A DNA stretch of 10,602 nt from Actinomycetota bacterium (GTDB lineage: Bacteria; Actinomycetota; Actinomycetes; Nanopelagicales; Nanopelagicaceae), in NCBI GenBank assembly GCA_009700365.1, contig WLME01000029.1, forward strand, positions 1-10,602, in the 5' to 3' direction. The notes beneath the pieces are model-generated. The model saw only the letters and a list, made by a program, of their open reading frames with translations. It did not search any database and was not told the origin of the DNA. Positions 6,392-10,602 of the stretch are shown here, piece after piece. The first letter of the stretch is position 1. Every line of letters begins with the position of its first letter. The position numbers and the translations under genes are program-made.

Positions 6392-7057
6392 TTATTTTCC
6401 TGACTTTGATTTTGAGGTCAACTGTTTAAATCCAGCGTATCCAAGCGTTGCGCCGACAATCTGTGCCGCAATAAATGCCGGAACAGAGGAGATATCGATT
6501 CCTGAAAATGAATCGGAAAGACTTCTTGCAATAGTAACTGCAGGATTAGCAAAAGAGGTTGATGAGGTAAAGAAATAAGCAGCACCGATCCAAGCGGCAA
6601 CTAAGCGTGGAATTTTCTTATCAATTCCTTGCTTGAGCGCCAAGAAAATAATGAAAATAAGTCCGGCAGATGCAATTACTTCGCCTAATAAAAGATGGGC
6701 GCCATTGCGAAGGTGTTGCGAAGGCTCCAACGCTGGGTGCTCAAACATGAGATTCGCAAGAACTGTTCCGAGCAATCCACCAAGAATCTGAGAAATTACA
6801 TAGAAAGTCGCGATTGGTAAAGAGAGCTCTTTTCGGAAATACGCGATTGCAGTGACCAGAGGATTGAAATGTGCGCCACTGATAGGTGCCAAAAGGGTGA
6901 TTAGTATGTAAAGGATAAAAACAGTCGCGACAGTGTTGATGAGTAAATCGATGCCTAAATCAGAGCTGAGGTTGGTCGCCATGATTCCAGAACCAACAAC
7001 GGTCCCTACAAGTGTGGCGGTTCCGATACATTCGCCGAAGAGCTTTTTTCTGAGCAT
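6392..7057 (-). CDS. MIP-family aquaglyceroporin, probable arsenite efflux channel (AqpS-like)
   Basis: Inner-membrane channel of 221 aa with six helices and two re-entrant half-helices, normal in length for the family. The N-terminal helix carries the conserved glutamate (FGECIGTATLV). The first pore motif is GAHFNPLVTA (61-70), with Asn-Pro-Leu (65-67) instead of Asn-Pro-Ala. The second is FANPAVTIARSL (169-180), a normal NPA (171-173) followed by the pore arginine Arg178. Known relatives next to arsC, such as AqpS of Sinorhizobium meliloti, let arsenite made by ArsC leave the cell down its gradient. Here arsC follows with no gap on the same strand, which strongly suggests the same job. The ATG (complement of 7055-7057) is supported by AAAGGA at the complement of 7063-7068. 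Its promoter must lie within the first part of the divergent crtA gene; I could not pick one out. Confidence 0.92.
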   Translation of the reverse strand: MLRKKLFGECIGTATLVGTVVGSGIMATNLSSDLGIDLLINTVATVFILYILITLLAPISGAHFNPLVTAIAYFRKELSLPIATFYVISQILGGLLGTVLANLMFEHPALEPSQHLRNGAHLLLGEVIASAGLIFIIFLALKQGIDKKIPRLVAAWIGAAYFFTSSTSFANPAVTIARSLSDSFSGIDISSVPAFIAAQIVGATLGYAGFKQLTSKSKSGK

Positions 7058-7060
7058 GAG

Positions 7061-7072
7061 TATCCTTTCACT
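7061..7072 (+). promoter_or_regulatory. Candidate leaderless -10 box (TATCCT) of the carotenoid operon
   Basis: TATCCT at 7061-7066 fits TANNNT (only the fourth and fifth bases differ from TATAAT). Six nt then lead to the ATG of the CrtA-like gene at 7073. No plus-strand ribosome binding site is present, which supports a leaderless start. The box shares bases with the ribosome binding site of the divergent aquaporin gene (complement of 7063-7068). A -35 element is not convincing. Confidence 0.5.
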
Positions 7073-7771
7073 ATGAAAAGCGTCGAGAAGGTCACTGTCG
7101 CTTACTTTTTCACTATTGAGAGTAAGAGTATTCCATTTGCCTTCTTGAGCATGGCACTCGACCGGGTTCGGAGTCGTAAGTTCACCGGAATTTCATTTTC
7201 AAAGCTCTTGGGGACAGGCTCTGGAAAGACTTTCACACCCACAGATGCAGATCTTTCTCGATGGGGCATGATCGTGGTTATCGAACGGGATCGGTTAGAA
7301 GAGTTCGATTGTTCATCGATAGTAGTTAACTGGCGTAAACGAGCAACTTCCGAATTCCGAGTGGTCCTATCACCAATTTCATCACACGGATTATGGGCGA
7401 AGGTAAACCCATTTGATTTTACTAAGCCAATTTCTTCTCCTGATGTTCAGGTCGCTGCAATAACTCGTGCGCGAATCAAATGGCAGAAGAACTTTACATT
7501 CTGGGGAGCAGTACCCCCTGTTGTTACAGATCTTCACAACAGCCCAGGATTGATCGCCGCAATTGGAATTGGCGAAGCACCAATCGGGCTGCAAGGGACT
7601 TTCTCGCTCTGGGCATCGGCTGGGGCCCTCCGCGATTTCGCATATAAAGGTCAGGCACATCAAGTTGCGATTGCCCAGACAGAGAAGATTGGTTGGTATA
7701 GCGAAGAACTCTTTGCGCGCTTTGAAGTTCTTGATATTCGAGGTGAAATTACTACCAAGGCTAGTAAGTAA
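7073..7771 (+). CDS. crtA: CrtA-like carotenoid monooxygenase (spheroidene monooxygenase family)
   Basis: 232 aa, close to the length of CrtA in purple bacteria (about 240). CrtA adds oxygen at C-2 of acyclic carotenoids, turning spheroidene into spheroidenone. Family landmarks appear in order: LLGTGSGKTFTPTDADLSRW (45-64), the W-G-M-I-V-V-I strand, SHGLWAKVNPF (104-114), AAITRARIKWQKNFTFWGAV (128-147), GIGEAPIGLQGTFSLWASAG (165-184), FAYKGQAHQVAI (189-200) and the C-terminal GWYSEELFARFEVL (207-220). The GIGE...Q-x-T-F-S-x-W and W-x-x-E-E-L-x-A-R-F blocks match remembered purple-bacterial CrtA well. There is no signal peptide or membrane helix. It is the first gene of the carotenoid operon, 14 nt before cruF. 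Its natural substrate here is unknown; the neighbours suggest a 1-hydroxylated acyclic end group. Related heme-type monooxygenases outside carotenoid metabolism exist, but the context argues for a carotenoid role. Confidence 0.85.
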   Translation: MKSVEKVTVAYFFTIESKSIPFAFLSMALDRVRSRKFTGISFSKLLGTGSGKTFTPTDADLSRWGMIVVIERDRLEEFDCSSIVVNWRKRATSEFRVVLSPISSHGLWAKVNPFDFTKPISSPDVQVAAITRARIKWQKNFTFWGAVPPVVTDLHNSPGLIAAIGIGEAPIGLQGTFSLWASAGALRDFAYKGQAHQVAIAQTEKIGWYSEELFARFEVLDIRGEITTKASK

Positions 7772-7785
7772 GGCAGACTTGCACC

Positions 7786-8592
7786 ATGTCGATTCGCCAC
7801 TACAGCCCCCGTCACAGGCGTCGTAGGGGAATTTCCCTAAAATCTAGAAACCTCTTATTCTTTTTTGTAGGGCTCACAATTGCTCTACAAATTTCATACC
7901 CACTCATTCAAGGTAATGCCCTGCGAATTGTCACAATTGCTACGGTGTATATAGGTGCACTTGCAATGGTAATTCATGGCCACTTGTCTTATGGCGCAAA
8001 ATACTCGACGCGATACCTTCCGATTACCGCACTCTTTGGTCTTGGCGTAGAAGTTCTTGGCGTACATACAGGATGGCCATTTGGTGTTTATCACTATGAC
8101 TCTTCACTAGGACAAGCGATCTTTGGAGTTCCCTTAGTAGTTCCTTGTGCTTGGGTGATGATGGTGCATCCTGCTCTGCTCGCTGCTCGACGCATTGCAG
8201 GCAACTGGGTCTTTCTCTATGGCGGAGCAATACTTGCTGCATGGGATCTATTTCTTGATCCGCAAATGGTTGCCGCTGGTCGCTGGACTTGGGAAGTCTC
8301 GGGATCTCATCTTCCATTTACACCAGATATTCCATTGTCGAATGCATTCGGCTGGTTGCTTGCAGGTTTGGTAATCATCGGAATCCTTAATGTCGCTCTG
8401 CCTCGCGAACGTCGAAAGGATGCAGCATCACTTGCCGCAGTTGATGCGCTGCTTCTGTGGACGTTATTTGCAGGTTTTGTTGGCAATCTCTTCTTCTTCG
8501 ACCGTCCGGGTCTAGCTTTTTTTGGAACCATCATTTTGGGGGCACTTCTTACGCCTTACTTTTTCTCCAGTTGGCTCGGCCATAAAGATTAG
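7786..8592 (+). CDS. cruF: CruF-type carotenoid 1,2-hydratase (DUF422 carotenoid biosynthesis protein)
   Basis: Integral membrane protein of 268 aa with about seven hydrophobic segments. CruF in cyanobacteria and Deinococcus, and its haloarchaeal homologue in bacterioruberin synthesis, add water to the terminal 1,2 double bond of acyclic carotenoid ends, leaving a tertiary hydroxyl. Family landmarks are GLGVEVLGVHTGWPFGVYHY (85-104), LGQAIFGVPLVVPCAWVMM (108-126) with HPA after it, AAWDLFLDPQMVAAGRWTW (151-169) with Asp154 and Asp158, and PLSNAFGWLLAG (183-194). Glu89 and the two aspartates are the likely acid/base residues (inference). The N-terminus is very basic (residues 5-22), which would orient it inside. 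I kept the ATG at 7786 because no other in-frame start occurs before the first helix. There is no good ribosome binding site, so translation probably depends on the upstream gene, 14 nt away. Confidence 0.88.
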   Translation: MSIRHYSPRHRRRRGISLKSRNLLFFFVGLTIALQISYPLIQGNALRIVTIATVYIGALAMVIHGHLSYGAKYSTRYLPITALFGLGVEVLGVHTGWPFGVYHYDSSLGQAIFGVPLVVPCAWVMMVHPALLAARRIAGNWVFLYGGAILAAWDLFLDPQMVAAGRWTWEVSGSHLPFTPDIPLSNAFGWLLAGLVIIGILNVALPRERRKDAASLAAVDALLLWTLFAGFVGNLFFFDRPGLAFFGTIILGALLTPYFFSSWLGHKD

Positions 8593-8597
8593 TTGAA

Positions 8598-9671
8598 ATG
8601 TCACAAATTCTGCTTTACCTAGATTTCATCATCTTGATTATTGCGCTAACCAACTTCGCAACTATTCGAATTCCGAAAAATGATAAGACCGTTAAGAAGT
8701 CGGTCTCAGTTATCGTGCCAATGCGCGATGAGGCAGAAAATGTGCACGAATTCATTGAGGCTCTGGCAGGTCAGCAAGGTTTATCAGATTACGCAATTAT
8801 CATCATTAACGATTCATCTAGTGATAAAACGTTGGACTTTCTTCGCCAAGCAACAGCTGGTGATTCTCGTTTCTCGATAATCGACTCTCCTACGCTTCGC
8901 CAAGGATGGCTTGGAAAAGTATCTGCGCTCCAATATGGATACGAAGCCTGTAGTTCTGAAGTCATCGTGACACTTGATGCCGACGTTCGATTGAAAGCCA
9001 ATGCACTGATGCGCGCCGCTAATCAGTTAGATGACTTAGCCCTTGATTTTGTCTCCCCATACCCACGACAAATCGCCGTCACATGGAGCGAAAAACTGAT
9101 TCAACCAATCTTGCATTGGTCGTGGATGAGCACGGTAATACTTCGCCTTTCTGAGAAGTTTCCGCGACGATCAACAGCAGTTGCAAATGGACAATTTTTT
9201 GTCGTTCGTAAGGCGGCGCTCGATGACATCGGAGGGTTTTCATCCGTTCAGAGAAAAATTCTTGACGATATCGAGCTTGCCCGTGCTCTCATTGCTGCCG
9301 GATACAAAGGTGTTGTCACCGAAGGATCGGAAATTGCAAGCACTCGCATGTACGGCTCATTCTCAGAAATCCAACAAGGCTATGGGAAATCATTGTGGAA
9401 GGCTTTTGGTGGTCCAGTTGGTTCCGTGCTGGCTGCAATCTTTATTTTCGCAACCGGAGTTGCCCCAGTTATTTTCTTACTCAACGGCTACTTCTTGGGT
9501 CTTATTCTCTACTTCTACATAGTCCTTACTCGTGAAATAAGCGCACTGCGTTCACGCACAAATCCGATGTATGCATTTATGCATCCGATTTCGAGTCTCT
9601 TGATTATTTATCTGCTCGGTTACTCCTGGATTAAGCGTGGAAGTATCCAATGGAAGGGTCGCACCGTATGA
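8598..9671 (+). CDS. Membrane GT2 glycosyltransferase, CruG-like (carotenoid glycosylation)
   Basis: 357 aa. An N-terminal membrane helix (about 5-22) is followed by a GT-A catalytic domain: SVSVIVPMRDEAENV (35-49) for nucleotide-sugar binding, INDSSSDKT (70-78), RQGWLGKVSAL (101-111), TLDADVRL with the metal-binding DAD (127-129), and ANGQFFVVRKAALDDIGGF (196-214). The likely catalytic-base region ILDDIELARAL (221-231) and the QQGYGKSLWKAF segment, in place of Q-x-x-R-W, come next. Two or three helices (about 274-345) and the tail QWKGRTV complete the protein. The order of helix, GT2 domain and C-terminal helices, plus the W-L-G-K and W-K-G-R blocks, is what is seen in CruG/CrtQ-type enzymes that add sugars to hydroxylated or carboxylated carotenoid ends. 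It starts 5 nt after cruF, and its stop overlaps the next ATG (ATGA). The sugar and the exact acceptor cannot be read from sequence. Confidence 0.82.
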   Translation: MSQILLYLDFIILIIALTNFATIRIPKNDKTVKKSVSVIVPMRDEAENVHEFIEALAGQQGLSDYAIIIINDSSSDKTLDFLRQATAGDSRFSIIDSPTLRQGWLGKVSALQYGYEACSSEVIVTLDADVRLKANALMRAANQLDDLALDFVSPYPRQIAVTWSEKLIQPILHWSWMSTVILRLSEKFPRRSTAVANGQFFVVRKAALDDIGGFSSVQRKILDDIELARALIAAGYKGVVTEGSEIASTRMYGSFSEIQQGYGKSLWKAFGGPVGSVLAAIFIFATGVAPVIFLLNGYFLGLILYFYIVLTREISALRSRTNPMYAFMHPISSLLIIYLLGYSWIKRGSIQWKGRTV

Positions 9672-10602
9672 CCGGCAACGTTGGGAACGTGCAGAACCCA
9701 GAAAAGATCGCAGTAATAGGCGCAGGCATTGGTGGGCTGTGTGTTGCAGCGCGTCTTGCAAAGGCAGGACACAACGTAACTATCTTCGAAGCATCACACC
9801 GTACGGGTGGCAAGTGCCGCACAGAATGGATCGGGCGATACGCATTCGACACTGGTCCATCGTTACTTACTCTGCCTGCTGTCTATCGAGATTTCTTTCA
9901 GCGCACGGGCGATGTGATGGGTCGCGTTCTTGATTTACAAGAAGTTAATCCGTCCTTTGATTACCGCTTTCATGACGGGAAGAGTGTTAAATTTTCAAAT
10001 CTATCTCGTAAAAAAACGCTTGCATCTATCGAGAATTCTCTCGGTGCAGATGCTGCAGCTGAATGGGATCGCATCATGCTTCAATCCGAAGCAATGTGGG
10101 ATGTATCCCGCGAACCATTCATCGAGTCAGAACTGAAATCTCCAGTATCACTCTTAAAACGGCCACGCCTAGTAAGAGATTTAAAGACTATCTCCCCCTG
10201 GAAATCTCTCCGAGGGTTGAATATAGATAATCCATATCTGTCGAAAATCATGGATAGATACGCGACCTACAGTGGTTCTGATCCACGCTATGCACCTGCA
10301 GTTCTTTCGACTATCGCCTTTGTAGAAGAGGCATTTGGCGCATGGCATATAAAAGGCGGAATCGGCACCCTTTCAGAAAAGATTACTGAGCGTTGCGAAA
10401 AGCTGGGAGTTGATATTCAACTCAACTCATATGTCCAAGAGATTTCCCAGGCAGCGGGTCGTGTAACGGGATTAGTTGTGAACGGGAACAAGCAAAGTTT
10501 TGATCGAGTGGTGGCAAATGCCGATGCTCAATTTGTCTATGACACATTGCTGGCACCAACAAACAAAGTTGTGAAGGTTCGCAAGAAGCTGGCAAAGCAA
10601 GA
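9668..10602 (+). CDS. CrtI/CrtD-family carotenoid desaturase, incomplete at the window end
   Basis: 311 codons are visible of a family that is normally about 490-520 aa; the C-terminal part lies beyond the window. The FAD-binding Rossmann motif VIGAGIGGLCVAARLAKAGH (16-35) is followed by Glu41 and SHRTGGKCRT, then AFDTGPSLLTLPAVYRDFF (59-77). Later blocks are DRYATYSGSDPRYAPA (196-211), FVEEAFGAWHIKGGIGTLSE (218-237) and VVANADAQFVYDTLL (281-295), all typical of phytoene desaturase-type oxidoreductases. The substrate class (phytoene, CrtI; or a hydroxylated acyclic carotenoid, CrtD) cannot be settled. Its place after cruF and a CruG-like gene, and the 'GAW-x-I-x-GGI' block, lean towards a CrtD-like 3,4-desaturation step. 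The ATG at 9668 overlaps the glycosyltransferase stop as ATGA, so the pair is probably translationally coupled. Confidence 0.85.
   Translation, partial: MTGNVGNVQNPEKIAVIGAGIGGLCVAARLAKAGHNVTIFEASHRTGGKCRTEWIGRYAFDTGPSLLTLPAVYRDFFQRTGDVMGRVLDLQEVNPSFDYRFHDGKSVKFSNLSRKKTLASIENSLGADAAAEWDRIMLQSEAMWDVSREPFIESELKSPVSLLKRPRLVRDLKTISPWKSLRGLNIDNPYLSKIMDRYATYSGSDPRYAPAVLSTIAFVEEAFGAWHIKGGIGTLSEKITERCEKLGVDIQLNSYVQEISQAAGRVTGLVVNGNKQSFDRVVANADAQFVYDTLLAPTNKVVKVRKKLAKQ

Noticed and set aside
6384..6578. 64-codon plus-strand open frame
   Set aside because: Antisense to the end of the aquaporin gene, whose pore motifs and coupling to arsC are unambiguous.
9637..10136. Two overlapping plus-strand open frames (98 and 68 codons)
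   Set aside because: Both are out of frame with the GT2 end and the clear CrtI-family gene, which carries the FAD motif and the ATGA overlap.
1..10602. CRISPR array, tRNA/rRNA genes, insertion sequence or phage features
   Set aside because: No regularly spaced short repeats, no tRNA-like cloverleaf noticed, no transposase or integrase; all substantial frames are accounted for by metabolic or transport genes.

Overview
The window looks like chromosomal DNA of a small-genome actinobacterium. The base composition is moderate (close to half G+C by eye), genes are tightly packed, and the best family matches are actinobacterial in style: an ArsC with the VHNAGRSQ loop, a YbaK-like protein of the 'IASSLIF' type, and several apparently leaderless genes with a TANNNT -10 box. 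A freshwater planktonic lineage of the Nanopelagicales (acI) type would fit, but no rRNA or other marker is present, so this is an inference.

Layout. Positions 1-158 hold the last ~51 residues of a membrane protein resembling the TauE/SafE exporter family (+). Positions 250-2400 (-) encode a secreted S8 (subtilisin-like) protease with three C-terminal cysteine-pair repeats. Positions 2497-3693 (-) encode a YbjJ-like MFS transporter. It diverges across 29 bp from a YbaK/EbsC-family protein (3723-4211, +). This is followed by a SulP anion transporter without a STAS domain (4230-5486, +), whose stop overlaps the start of a small lipoprotein gene (5483-5956, +). A hairpin lies at the convergent junction with an arsenic pair on the minus strand: an aquaglyceroporin (7057-6392) directly followed by arsenate reductase arsC (6391-5993).

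Only 15 bp separate the aquaporin start from the start of a carotenoid-tailoring operon on the plus strand. That operon is a spheroidene-monooxygenase-like CrtA (7073-7771), a CruF-type carotenoid hydratase (7786-8592), a membrane GT2 glycosyltransferase of CruG type (8598-9671) and a CrtI/CrtD-family desaturase (9668 to the window end, incomplete).

How they work together. ArsC would reduce arsenate to arsenite, and the aquaglyceroporin would let the arsenite out. The four carotenoid genes together predict an acyclic (or half-acyclic) carotenoid whose ends are hydrated, desaturated, ketolated and glycosylated. This is the most interesting part of the window. A second theme is promoter architecture: four genes without a convincing ribosome binding site (MFS, ybaK-like, sulP, crtA) each have TANNNT exactly 6 nt before the ATG, whereas the other transcription-unit heads and coupled genes (protease, lipoprotein, aquaporin, arsC) have clear Shine-Dalgarno sequences.
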